A DNA stretch of 64,000 nucleotides from Pseudomonadota bacterium (lineage in GTDB: Bacteria; Pseudomonadota; Gammaproteobacteria; Steroidobacterales; Steroidobacteraceae): the NCBI GenBank assembly GCA_016704655.1, contig JADIZR010000011.1, positions 62,001 through 126,000 on the forward strand, given 5' to 3'. Below the pieces are notes generated by a model. The model was given only the letters and a program-made list of their open reading frames with translations, was not told the DNA's origin and made no database searches. Below, piece by piece: positions 17,179 to 25,742 of this stretch (positions are counted from its first letter, which is position 1; each line of letters starts with the position of its first letter). The position numbers were made by a program, and so were the translations under genes.

Positions 17179-18128
17179 CATCGTCGTGACCCGGCCGGGT
17201 TCAGTTGTGCCACGATGGACAGAAGTTGCGGCGCTGACGCTTCGACGCAGGCGCGGCCGGCGTCGATCGCCTCGCGTGCGCGGTGAAAATCCATCAGTGC
17301 GAAGTCGTCCATGCGCGGCCTCAGCAGCACGTCGGCCGGATCGATGGCCAGCCGCATGCGCGTGATGCGGTCCTGCATGATGTTCACGGAGCTGGTCATG
17401 GCCTCCAGCAGTCCCGGCTCCTGGCGCTTGGAGCGAAAAGACTCCACCAGTCCGTCGAGCATTCCGGACCATCGCTTCAGGATCGCGGAGCCCTCCTCCG
17501 TCGCCGTGTGCTCACCCACCGCGCTGGTCGCGGGCTTCGTACCGACCGCAAGCTGTGCGCGTTGCCCCGCGCGGGTCACGCCGCGGCTGAGGTCAACCGC
17601 GATGACGACGTCAGCGCCCATCGCACGGCACATCGAGACAGGCACAGGGTTCACGACGCCGCCATCGATCAGCCAGCGGCCCGCATGCCACGCCGGCGCG
17701 AACAGTCCGGGCACGCCACTCGACGCACGTACCACGCGCATCATCGGGCCTTCGCGCAACCAGACTTCCTCGCCGGTGTAGAGATCGGTGGCGACGGCGC
17801 CGAATGCAATCGGCAGTTGCTCGATCGGCGTGTCGCCCACGCCCACCGCAATGGCGTCCATCAGGCGATTTCCCGTCATGATGCCGCCACCGCGGAACGT
17901 CGCATCTATCAGGTGCCACACGTCGCGCTGCGTGAGCGCGCAGACCCAGGCTTCCAGTGCGTCGAGTTTATCGTTGGCGAAGGCTGCGCCCACGAGCGCC
18001 CCGACCGAGGCTCCCGTCACGACGGCAGGCCGCAGCCCCAGGTCGATGAGTGCACGCAGGATGCCGATGTGCGCCCAGCCTCGCGCCGACCCGCTGCCGA
18101 GCGCAATGCCGAGGCGCGGTACGGTCAC
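17175..18128 (-). CDS. Patatin-like phospholipase (RssA type)
   Basis: The 317-residue protein starts with a GTG at 18128 that overlaps the stop of an upstream partial gene. The patatin hallmarks are present: oxyanion loop LGSGSARGWAHIGILRAL, nucleophile elbow GASVGALVGA, and the second dyad residue in IDGGVVNPVPVS. It also has the SSGVPGLFAP segment seen in RssA and NTE-like bacterial proteins. It is predicted to be a cytosolic serine acyl hydrolase of unknown substrate. The C-terminal 45 residues are duplicated as a relic at 11835-11975. No signal peptide is visible. Confidence 0.85.
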   Translation of the reverse strand: MTVPRLGIALGSGSARGWAHIGILRALIDLGLRPAVVTGASVGALVGAAFANDKLDALEAWVCALTQRDVWHLIDATFRGGGIMTGNRLMDAIAVGVGDTPIEQLPIAFGAVATDLYTGEEVWLREGPMMRVVRASSGVPGLFAPAWHAGRWLIDGGVVNPVPVSMCRAMGADVVIAVDLSRGVTRAGQRAQLAVGTKPATSAVGEHTATEEGSAILKRWSGMLDGLVESFRSKRQEPGLLEAMTSSVNIMQDRITRMRLAIDPADVLLRPRMDDFALMDFHRAREAIDAGRACVEASAPQLLSIVAQLNPAGSRRC

Positions 18129-18250
18129 GGCTGCACGGCGCGGTAGAGGATGTCGGAGCGCGTGCCGCCCGAGTGATCGGCGATTACGCTTTGGTGCTTC
18201 GCGGACGTCATGCCGTAGATGATGGCGCCGCAGCCCGCGACGGGCAAGCA
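18125..18250 (-). CDS. C-terminal fragment of an unidentified protein
   Basis: Upstream of the patatin on the same strand, a frame ends at 18125 with GCGAIIYGMTSAKHQSVIAD and HSGGTRSDILYRAVQP. Its stop codon overlaps the patatin GTG (GTGA), the usual sign of a coupled gene pair. About 40 residues are readable before the sequence turns into anomalous G/C-rich text, so the rest of the gene is not recoverable here. I do not recognise the family. Confidence 0.45.
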   Translation of the reverse strand, partial: CLPVAGCGAIIYGMTSAKHQSVIADHSGGTRSDILYRAVQP

Positions 18251-18713
18251 AGGCAACTGATGCGGCCGGGAGGCGAGCGAGCCGCCGGCGGGCGGGGCCG
18301 CGGCGTGGGGCGGGGGGGGGGGGGCGCGCCGCGGGGCGGGAGGCTGGACTCGGCGGCGCCCGGGCGCGTTTCGGCGGCGCGGCCGGCGCGGCGCGACGTC
18401 GCGCGCGGCGTGACGCCCGCGGCGGCGGGGCGGGGGGCGCGAGGGGGCGGCGGGCGCACGCCCGCGGACCTGAGCGCCCCGACGGTGCGGGTCGGCTGGC
18501 GGGCGCTGCGCGATTCCGAGCGCGGCCGCGAACCGCCGCCCGCGCGCCGCGGCGGTGGCCAGCGCCGCCGTACGCCCCCCTCGCCGGGAGGGGGGTCACT
18601 CGTCGAGAACCACGACAACCACCGCTCTACGCAACGCCCATTGCCCCGGCCTCGCCGCCGAGCGCGCGCGCGCGGCGGCGCGAGCGTTCAGCCGGGCATC
18701 GCCTCTTCCGCGG
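18251..18713. other. Low-quality G/C-biased junction
   Basis: This stretch is almost entirely G and C, with long G runs near 18307-18326 and a C run at 18574-18579. No protein motif survives in any frame. It separates the fragmentary minus-strand gene on the left from a plus-strand pullulanase fragment on the right, and both genes are cut where the bias begins. I read it as an artefactual or poorly resolved join between two real pieces of genome. Confidence 0.6.
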
Positions 18714-19295
18714 GCTGGACTGCTGCGCAGCAAGTCGATGGATCGCAACAGCTTCGATTCCGGCGACTGGTTCAACCGCATCGACTGGACTGGACAGGAC
18801 AACTTCTTCGGCACGGGTCTGCCGCCGGCAAGTGTCAACGAACCCAGCTGGCCGCTGATGCGGCCGCGCCTGGCCGATCCCCGGCTCGATCCGTCGCCCG
18901 CCGACATCGCGTGGTGCCGTGGCGCGTTCAATGACCTGCTGCGCATCCGCTCGAGTTCGACGCTGTTCCGGCTGCACAGCGCGGCTGCAGTCGCCGAGCG
19001 CCTGAGCTTCCTGAACACGGGTCCGCAGCAGGTCCCGGAGGTGATCGTCGGGCACCTGTTCGGCCGTGGCTACCCGGGAGCGAACTTCAGCGAGATGCTC
19101 TATCTCGTCAACGTCGATATCGAAACCCACACGCTGCAGTTCGACGGCAAGCGCGGCAAGCGCTACGTGCTGCACCCGGTACACCGCGCGTCCGGTGCGA
19201 CCGACCGACGCGCGGCGGAGCTTGCGAGTTACGACGCAGCGAGCGGAAGCTTCACCGTTCCGGCGCGGACCGCGGTGGTGTTCGTGGTGGAGTGA
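18714..19295 (+). CDS. Pullulanase-type alpha-1,6-glucosidase, C-terminal fragment
   Basis: The readable part begins LLRSKSMDRNSFDSGDWFN and RIDWTGQDNFFGTGLPP, the end of the GH13 catalytic barrel of pullulanase-type debranching enzymes. It continues FNDLLRIRSSSTLFRL and RLSFLNTGPQQVPEVIVGHL into the C-terminal beta domain, closing with SFTVPARTAVVFVVE. Only about 193 residues are present where the full enzyme has around 900 or more. The rest is lost in the damaged sequence upstream. Such enzymes debranch starch, pullulan or glycogen and are often periplasmic or secreted. Confidence 0.82.
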   Translation, partial: AGLLRSKSMDRNSFDSGDWFNRIDWTGQDNFFGTGLPPASVNEPSWPLMRPRLADPRLDPSPADIAWCRGAFNDLLRIRSSSTLFRLHSAAAVAERLSFLNTGPQQVPEVIVGHLFGRGYPGANFSEMLYLVNVDIETHTLQFDGKRGKRYVLHPVHRASGATDRRAAELASYDAASGSFTVPARTAVVFVVE

Positions 19296-19317
19296 CCGCA
19301 GGCCACTGCTGGATCAC

Positions 19318-20945
19318 TCAGGGGCTCGAGACGGAGCGCTGCGCCACGGGACGGCTGTCGATCGATGGCTTGCCGATGATCGTGAAGCTCGCCCACATCT
19401 TCGGGTCGTTCGGATAATTCTTGATCGTCGCGAGCTGCGCGGCCTGCATGGCCAGCTCCGGCGCCTTGCCTTGCTGCAACCCGGCAACGAAGCGCGTCAT
19501 CAGCCGGTACGTCGCGCGATCGCTCACGTTCCAGAGGCTGGCGACCACCTGGCCGGCGCCGGCATTGGTCCAGGTGCGCGCGACACCGAACGTTCCACCC
19601 TCGAAGACGCGACCCAGCGCTGTCTGACAGGCACTCATGACGACCAGCGGCTGATGCTCGTCCCATCCCCTGAACTGCTGGGTTCGCAGCTCGCCGGCAA
19701 ACAGGTTTTGCTGGCTGAGGACGACGAAGCCGCGGGTCAGTGGATTCTTTGCATCGGCGACGGCGTGCGTCGCCATGTAAATCACGCCCTCGCCGGCGCT
19801 GCGGTCGATGGCACGGACGACGTTCTTCCGGGTCGCGTCCGCGCCGATCAGGACATTCTGCTCGGCGACGCCCAGCTCCCTGGCGATCGCCTGCGCCTCC
19901 TTTCTCGCGCCGGGCAACGCCGGGAAGCTGTATCGCACGTCGCGCATGTCGGCGGGGTCGCCGACGATGACCGACTTCGAGAGATCGACCTTGCCCATGT
20001 CGAAGCCGCTGCTGTCGCCAGCCAGTACGTTCAGGTCCTGCATCACGACGAACGACCAGCTCCTGGCGGCGTAGTCATCCTGATTGCGGATCGGCAGCGC
20101 CGCATACGGCGCAGTTCCGGTATCGCTGACGGGCACGACCAGCAGGCGACCCTCGCCTGCCGCGAGAACCTGGCGAATGTCGCCGGGCAGCAGCGTTGCG
20201 GCGGCCTCGGCCAGGGTCTCCCGGCGTTTCATGATCGCTTCCGGCGAGTTGTCGCGCTTGCCGGCACCGCGCTCCGTGTCGGTTGCGGCATCTGCATCAG
20301 CATCGGCATCGAGTCGCTGCTTTTCCTGGCCCTTGAGCTGCGGCCCACGAGTCTCGGCGATCCGATCGACGCCGAGACCCCCTGCAGTGTGCCGAGACCG
20401 GCGTACGGAACCGACGTTGCGCCAGCGACCACACCGCCATCTGGCAAGACAATCCAGGCGTTGAGACTGCCGTTGCTCGCGACGCTGTGAATCAACGCAT
20501 AAGTCGGCAGCCCGCCCGCCGAGAGCGTCGCGAGATTGCGTTTGATGCCGGCGAGATCCAGCTTCGCCTGATCCAGGTTGGCCTCGATCCTGGCGGCCTC
20601 AAGAGCGCGGACGTGGCCGGTCTGTTCCTTGGTTTCGATCTGCTTCCTGAAAGGATAACTGCGGGCGATCGCTTCCAGCAGCGGGCGCTCCCCGTCCGGC
20701 GACAACGCAGCTGGCATGGGTGGTACAGGTTCGGGCGCAGGCCTGGCTGCCGTGGCAGCAAGTGCGGCTCCAGTGGCCGCCCCTGGTTTCGACAACAGTT
20801 GATTGACGGTGCCGGCGGTCCCAGTGCTGGCGGTGTCGTCGGCGCCGCCACATGCGGCCAGGGCCAGCAAGGCCAATGCCGTCCAGACAAGTCGCCGGCG
20901 CGAGGACCGGACCAGGGGCGTGAGGAGTGCCATCGAGTGCTGCAT
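19318..20945 (-). CDS. CHAT-domain (caspase-like) lipoprotein, frameshifted
   Basis: The N-terminal half starts at ATG 20945 and has a lipoprotein signal (LALLALAACGG, lipidated cysteine near residue 33), a low-complexity stretch, a helical region and a LNAWIVLPDG...AGATSV strand pair. After the C run 20378-20382 the frame changes. The second half holds a CHAT protease domain with the catalytic histidine in YMATHAVAD and cysteine in VVMSACQTALG, plus AGAGQVVASLWNVSD. The repaired chain is about 540 residues. CHAT domains are usually cytosolic and attached to TPR repeats; here a membrane-anchored, exported form without obvious TPRs is predicted. The target is unknown. Confidence 0.78.
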
Positions 20946-21076
20946 AGGATTCCTCTTCCTCCCGACCGGCCGAGGGTACCAGCGGCCTAGTGTTGCACGA
21001 ATGCCGGCACTTGCATCCGCCGGGACCGCCGCACATGCTGCGGAACTCAGTAATCACCGTGTGCCAGGAGGGAACC

Positions 21077-21916
21077 ATGCGTCTGACCATCCTTGCTGCA
21101 ACGCTTACCAGCGTCGGCTTGTTCGGCGGCACGGCATCGCTCGCCAGGGACCAGGACGGGCTGGATCAGGCCGCGCGCGAAGCACTCGAGCAAGCGGTGG
21201 CCGGCACGCAGCGCAGTGAAACCAATCGTGCGCGCGATGCCTACCGTCACCCGGTCGAGACGCTCAGCTTCATCGGCGTCAAGCCGACGGACACCGTCGT
21301 GGAACTGTGGCCGGGCGGGGGCTGGTACACCGAAATTCTCGCGCCCGTTCTCGCGGGCCAGGGCAAGTTGATCGCCGCGGCACCGGCAGGTCGTGGCGCC
21401 GAGTCGATGGCCAAACGGTTCGATGCCAACCCGGCGCTCTACGGCAAGGTCGAGCGCGCGAACTTCCCGACCGTGCTGGGCGGAACCGGCGTCGCGCCGG
21501 GCACCGCCGACGTCGTCCTCACCTTCCGCAACGTGCACAACTGGAAGATGGGTTACATGCAGGCGGAAAAGACCGACTACAGCGAAGCCGCGTTCCGCGA
21601 AATCTTCGCCATGCTCAAGCCCGGCGGCGTGCTCGGCATCGAGGATCATCGCCTGCCTGAAGCCGCTGGCGCAGAACGTGAACGCGACAGTGGCTACATC
21701 AAGGTCTCGACAGTCCGTGCGCTCGCGGAGAAGGCCGGATTCGAGTTCGCAGGCAGTGCGGAGATCAACGCCAACCCGCAGGACACGACCGAATGGCAGC
21801 AAGGCGTGTGGACCCTGCCACCGACGTTGGCCCTGGGCGACCAGGACAAGGCGAAATACTCGGCGATCGGCGAAAGCGATCGCATGACCCTGAAGTTCGT
21901 GAAGCCCAGGCACTGA
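21077..21916 (+). CDS. Predicted exported SAM-dependent methyltransferase
   Basis: The 279-residue protein has a Sec-type signal peptide (MRLTILAATLTSVGLFGGTA) and then a class I methyltransferase fold: motif I as DTVVELWPGGGWYTEILAPV, ADVVLTFRNVHNW at motif IV and a post-motif LKPGGVLGIEDHR. This matches the predicted periplasmic methyltransferase group (COG4798-type), whose members lack a known substrate and would need SAM outside the cytosol. ATG 21077 is preceded by GGAGGG at 21067-21072. The homocysteine methyltransferase gene begins 19 bases later, so the two may be co-transcribed. Confidence 0.8.
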   Translation: MRLTILAATLTSVGLFGGTASLARDQDGLDQAAREALEQAVAGTQRSETNRARDAYRHPVETLSFIGVKPTDTVVELWPGGGWYTEILAPVLAGQGKLIAAAPAGRGAESMAKRFDANPALYGKVERANFPTVLGGTGVAPGTADVVLTFRNVHNWKMGYMQAEKTDYSEAAFREIFAMLKPGGVLGIEDHRLPEAAGAERERDSGYIKVSTVRALAEKAGFEFAGSAEINANPQDTTEWQQGVWTLPPTLALGDQDKAKYSAIGESDRMTLKFVKPRH

Positions 21917-21935
21917 GCCGCGGCCAGGGTTCGCG

Positions 21936-22820
21936 ATGAGCACCGCGGCACCGCGAATCACGATTCTCGATGGCGCCATGGGCACGGAGCTGAGGGCTCG
22001 CGGTGCCAGCGTGCCTGACTACAGGAGTTCCGCCTGGTCGGCGATGGCGCTGGTGCACGATCCGGAGACAGTGCGGCAGGTCCATAGCGACTACATTGCG
22101 GCGGGCGCCGACGTCATCACGGCCAATAACTATGCAGTCGTGCCGAACCTGCTCGCACGGGTCGGGATGACGCATCGACTCGAGGAACTTACGCGACTGG
22201 CGTGCCAGCTTGCACTCGAGGCACGCGCCGCGAATCACCGTCCGGCCGTGCGTGTCGCCGGTTCGCTGCCGCCGCTCGATACGACCTACGAGTCCGACCT
22301 CGTCGCGCCCGAACGCGATCTGTACGAAGTTTACCTGCGCATCGCCCGCGTGCTTGCGACTGACGTCGACCTCGTCATCGCCGAAACGTTGACGACCGTC
22401 CGGGAGGCGGTAGCCGCCGCGCGCGCCGCCGCAGAGGTTGGTCTGCCGCTGTGGGTATCGTGGAACCTGCGTCTCGACGCACCGCTCATCCGCGGCGGTG
22501 AGTCGCTGGAGCAGGGAATCGCGGCGCTGCAGTCGCTGCCCGTCGAGGGTTACATGGTGAATTGCGTGCCGACAGGACTCGTACGACCGGCGCTTGAACT
22601 CATGCGACGCTGCACCGACCGGCCGCTTGGAGCCTATGCGAACAGCTGCGAGAAAGCCGCGGACCAGGCCGCACTCGACGCCGCTGCCGTGCAGACCCTG
22701 TCACCGCAGCAGTACGTGGTCGCCAGCGAGCGCTGGGTCGAGGCAGGCGCCACGTGGATCGGCGGCTGCTGCGATACCCGTCCGGAATACATCGCGGCGC
22801 TTGCGCAACGCTGGCATTGA
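21936..22820 (+). CDS. Homocysteine S-methyltransferase-family protein
   Basis: The 294-residue enzyme has the family barrel opening ILDGAMGTELRARG and the zinc-binding ending WIGGCCDTRPEYI, with a third cysteine in YMVNCVPTG. Such enzymes move a methyl group from betaine or S-methylmethionine to homocysteine. With the betaine-type genes further along the window a betaine donor is plausible but unproven. The ATG follows the exported methyltransferase gene closely. The frame is intact. Confidence 0.82.
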   Translation: MSTAAPRITILDGAMGTELRARGASVPDYRSSAWSAMALVHDPETVRQVHSDYIAAGADVITANNYAVVPNLLARVGMTHRLEELTRLACQLALEARAANHRPAVRVAGSLPPLDTTYESDLVAPERDLYEVYLRIARVLATDVDLVIAETLTTVREAVAAARAAAEVGLPLWVSWNLRLDAPLIRGGESLEQGIAALQSLPVEGYMVNCVPTGLVRPALELMRRCTDRPLGAYANSCEKAADQAALDAAAVQTLSPQQYVVASERWVEAGATWIGGCCDTRPEYIAALAQRWH

Positions 22821-22885
22821 TACTGCTGGCACTCGAGTGCCATTCTCCGTCTCCTGCACACCCCTGTACTCGCCCCGGAGTCCCG

Positions 22886-23341
22886 ATGATCACCCTGACC
22901 GTCAATGGCGTGCGTCGAACCTTCGACGGCGACCCCACCATGCCGCTCCTCTGGTATCTGCGCGACGATCTTGCGCTGACCGGCGCGAAGTACGGCTGCG
23001 GCGTCGCGCAGTGCGGTTCCTGCACCGTGCACGTCGGCGGACAACCCACCCGCGCCTGCCAGTTGCCGATGGCGGACCTCCAGGACGCGACGGTTACCAC
23101 GATCGAGGGCCTCCACCCCACCGGCGAGCACCCGCTGCAGGTGGCTTGGCGCGAAATAGACGTGCCTCAGTGTGGCTTCTGTCAGCCCGGTCAGATCATG
23201 CAGGCCGCCGGATTGCTGCAAAACACGCCGCAGCCGACCGACCAGCAGATCGACGCCGCGATGAACGGCAACCTCTGTCGCTGCGGCACCTATCCACGCA
23301 TTCGCGCGGCGATCAAAGCCGCGGCGGAGAGAAGCTCATGA
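22886..23341 (+). CDS. iorA: [2Fe-2S] subunit of an isoquinoline 1-oxidoreductase-type enzyme
   Basis: The 151-residue protein has a plant-type ferredoxin domain with cysteines in YGCGVAQCGSC and CQL, followed by the four-helix second cluster domain with CGFCQPGQIMQAAGLL and GNLCRCGTYPRIRAAI. That is the standard small subunit of molybdenum hydroxylases, passing electrons from the molybdenum site. The stop overlaps the ATG of the large subunit gene (ATGA), so the two are coupled. No FAD subunit is present, as expected for the IorAB type. The electron acceptor is probably a cytochrome or quinone. Confidence 0.9.
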   Translation: MITLTVNGVRRTFDGDPTMPLLWYLRDDLALTGAKYGCGVAQCGSCTVHVGGQPTRACQLPMADLQDATVTTIEGLHPTGEHPLQVAWREIDVPQCGFCQPGQIMQAAGLLQNTPQPTDQQIDAAMNGNLCRCGTYPRIRAAIKAAAERSS

Positions 23342-25722
23342 GCGCGAACGAGTTCCTGCCGTGGGTGCGTCGCGCGGCGGCACCCAGTGCGCGGGCCGGG
23401 ATGCCCGCCCCGGTCGCTGCAACCGATGCAAACACCGATTCCCCGCATGGCCTGCAGCGCCGCACATTCATCCAGTTGCTCGGCATCGGCGGGCTGGTCA
23501 TTGCCTTCGGACCCGGCGGCGCGCGCCGCCTCGACGCTGCCGAGCCTATGCCGGCCACCGCAGCCAACCCGTGGTCGCCGCACGTCTATGTGCGCGTCGA
23601 CGACGACGGCACCGTCACGATCATCTGCCACCGCTCGGAGATGGGCCAGGGCATCCGCACCACGATGCCGATGATCATTGCCGACGAGATGGAAGCCGAC
23701 TGGGCCAGGTGTCGCGTCGAGCAGGCGGTGGGAGACCCCAGGTACGGCTCGCAGAACACGGACGGCTCCACGAGCATCCGCGACTTCCTGCACAAGTACC
23801 GGGAGGCCGGTGCAACGACACGCGCGCTGCTGGAGGCCGCAGCGGCCAGTCAGTGGAACGTGGCCGTTGCCGAAGTCTTCGCCCGGCAGCACGAGGTGGT
23901 GCACCGCCCGACCGCGCGCACGAAGCCGTTCGGCGAGCTCGTCGCGACCGCGCGCACGATTGCGATGCCCGCGGCGGCGAGCGTGCGCATCAAGCGCCCC
24001 GACGAGCGGCGATGGCAGGGCAAGACGATGCCGTCGATCGACCTGGTGCCGATGACCACCGGCACGGCCGTCTACGGCGCCGACGTCACGCTGCCCGGCA
24101 TGAAGGTGGCCGCCATCGCACGGCCCCCGGTCTGGGGCGGCAAGGTCGTGAGTGTCGACGACGGCGAGGCACGCAAAGTGCCCGGCGTCGAACGCATCGT
24201 GCGCATTCCAGAGACGCCGATCCCCGGCGCTTTCTTCCCGCTCGGTGGCGTCGCCGTGATCGCGAAGAACACCTGGGCGGCGCTGCGCGGGCGCGATGCG
24301 CTGAAGATTACCTGGGACGCGGGGCCGAACGGCACCCACGGCTCGAAGTCGTACAGGTCGACGCTCGAGGCAAGCGTCCGCGCGCCTGGCAAGCCGGGGC
24401 GCACGAACGGCGATGCTGCTGCCGCTCTCGCGGCTGCAGCGCGCAAGGTGAGCGCCGAATACCACGTCCCGTACCTGTCGCACGCGCAGATGGAGCCGCT
24501 GGCGGCGGTCGCGCGCGTGCAGGACGGCAAGGTCGAAGCCTGGGCCCCGACGCAGTCGCCCAACGATGCGCGCAACACGATCGCCGAGTACCTCAAGGTC
24601 GACGCCGCCAACGTCACCGTCCACGTCACGTTGCTGGGAGGCGCCTTCGGTCGCAAGTCCAAGCCGGACTTCATCTGCGAGGCCGCCTTCCTCGCGCGTG
24701 AGATCGGGGCGCCTGTGCGCGTGCAGTGGAGCCGCGAGGACGACATGCGTCACTCGTACTACCACGCCGTCGCCGCGCACCGACTGGAGGCTGCGCTCGA
24801 TGCTGCGGGCAAGGTAACCGCCTGGCTGCATCGGTCGGCGTACCCGTCGATCAGCGCAACCTTCGCTCCGAACGTGGCCGGTCCCACGCCGGACGAACTG
24901 ACCAACGGCGCCAGCGACGTCCCCTGGGACGTGCCCAACATGAGCGTCGAAGCCTGCCCCGCCGTCGCGCACGCGCGTATCGGCTGGTACCGCAGCGTCA
25001 ACGCGATCCATCACGGCTTCGCGATCGGTTCGTTCGTCGATGAACTCGCTCGTGCCGCCGGCACGGATCCGGCGGCCTTCCTGCTGGACCTCATCGGCCC
25101 GGACCGCAAGGTCGACCTGTCCAAGGCCGGGCTCGTCGGTCCGGGCGAAACCTATTACGGTGCGCCGTGGGGAGACCATCCGCTCGACACCGCTCGTGCG
25201 CGTCGCGTGGTCGAGTCGGTCAAGCAGCGCAGCGGCTGGAGCACGCCGCTGCCGCGCGGCCGCGGTCGCGGCATCGCGGTGCATCGCAGTTTCCTCTCGT
25301 ACGTTGCGATGGTCGTCGAGGTCGAGGTGAACCCGGACGGAACGGTGCTCGTGCCGCGCGCTACCGTCGCGGTCGACGCCGGCTTCGTCGCCAACCCCGA
25401 TCGCGCCAGGTCACAGATGGAAGGCGCGCTCATCATGGCCATGAGCAACACGCTCCACAGCGGGATCACCTTCGCCGAAGGCAGGGTCGAACAGTCGAAC
25501 TACGGCGACTACCGGGTCGCTCGCATGCGGGCTTCGCCTCACGTTGTGGACGTGCACATCATCGAGAGCGAGGCACTGCCGGGTGGCATCGGCGAGCCAG
25601 GCGTGCCACCAGCGGGTGCAGCGATCGCGAATGCAATTTTCGCGGCGACCGGAGTGCGCGTGCGTGAACTGCCGGTGGGGCGTCAGCTCGATGGCTGGGA
25701 AACCAAGGTGGCCGCGGGGTAA
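23338..25722 (+). CDS. iorB: Molybdopterin-binding subunit, isoquinoline 1-oxidoreductase-type
   Basis: The 794-residue protein has a twin-arginine-like leader (LQRRTFIQLLGIGGLVIAFG, residues about 39-58) and then the aldehyde oxidase/xanthine dehydrogenase molybdopterin domains. Visible signatures are EMGQGIRTTMPMIIADEM, HVTLLGGAFGRKSKPDF and the final EALPGGIGEPGVPPAGAAIA, which carries the glutamate that assists hydroxylation. This subtype hydroxylates N-heteroaromatics or oxidises aldehydes, usually outside the cytoplasm. The substrate is not predictable. It overlaps iorA by four bases. The frame is intact. Confidence 0.9.
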   Translation: MSANEFLPWVRRAAAPSARAGMPAPVAATDANTDSPHGLQRRTFIQLLGIGGLVIAFGPGGARRLDAAEPMPATAANPWSPHVYVRVDDDGTVTIICHRSEMGQGIRTTMPMIIADEMEADWARCRVEQAVGDPRYGSQNTDGSTSIRDFLHKYREAGATTRALLEAAAASQWNVAVAEVFARQHEVVHRPTARTKPFGELVATARTIAMPAAASVRIKRPDERRWQGKTMPSIDLVPMTTGTAVYGADVTLPGMKVAAIARPPVWGGKVVSVDDGEARKVPGVERIVRIPETPIPGAFFPLGGVAVIAKNTWAALRGRDALKITWDAGPNGTHGSKSYRSTLEASVRAPGKPGRTNGDAAAALAAAARKVSAEYHVPYLSHAQMEPLAAVARVQDGKVEAWAPTQSPNDARNTIAEYLKVDAANVTVHVTLLGGAFGRKSKPDFICEAAFLAREIGAPVRVQWSREDDMRHSYYHAVAAHRLEAALDAAGKVTAWLHRSAYPSISATFAPNVAGPTPDELTNGASDVPWDVPNMSVEACPAVAHARIGWYRSVNAIHHGFAIGSFVDELARAAGTDPAAFLLDLIGPDRKVDLSKAGLVGPGETYYGAPWGDHPLDTARARRVVESVKQRSGWSTPLPRGRGRGIAVHRSFLSYVAMVVEVEVNPDGTVLVPRATVAVDAGFVANPDRARSQMEGALIMAMSNTLHSGITFAEGRVEQSNYGDYRVARMRASPHVVDVHIIESEALPGGIGEPGVPPAGAAIANAIFAATGVRVRELPVGRQLDGWETKVAAG

Positions 25723-25742
25723 CCAACCCCCGGGCCGCCGCT

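Noticed and set aside
23290..25284. Long minus-strand frame opposite the molybdopterin subunit gene
   Set aside because: It is the antisense shadow of an intact, clearly conserved gene; it is arginine- and histidine-rich with no family signature.
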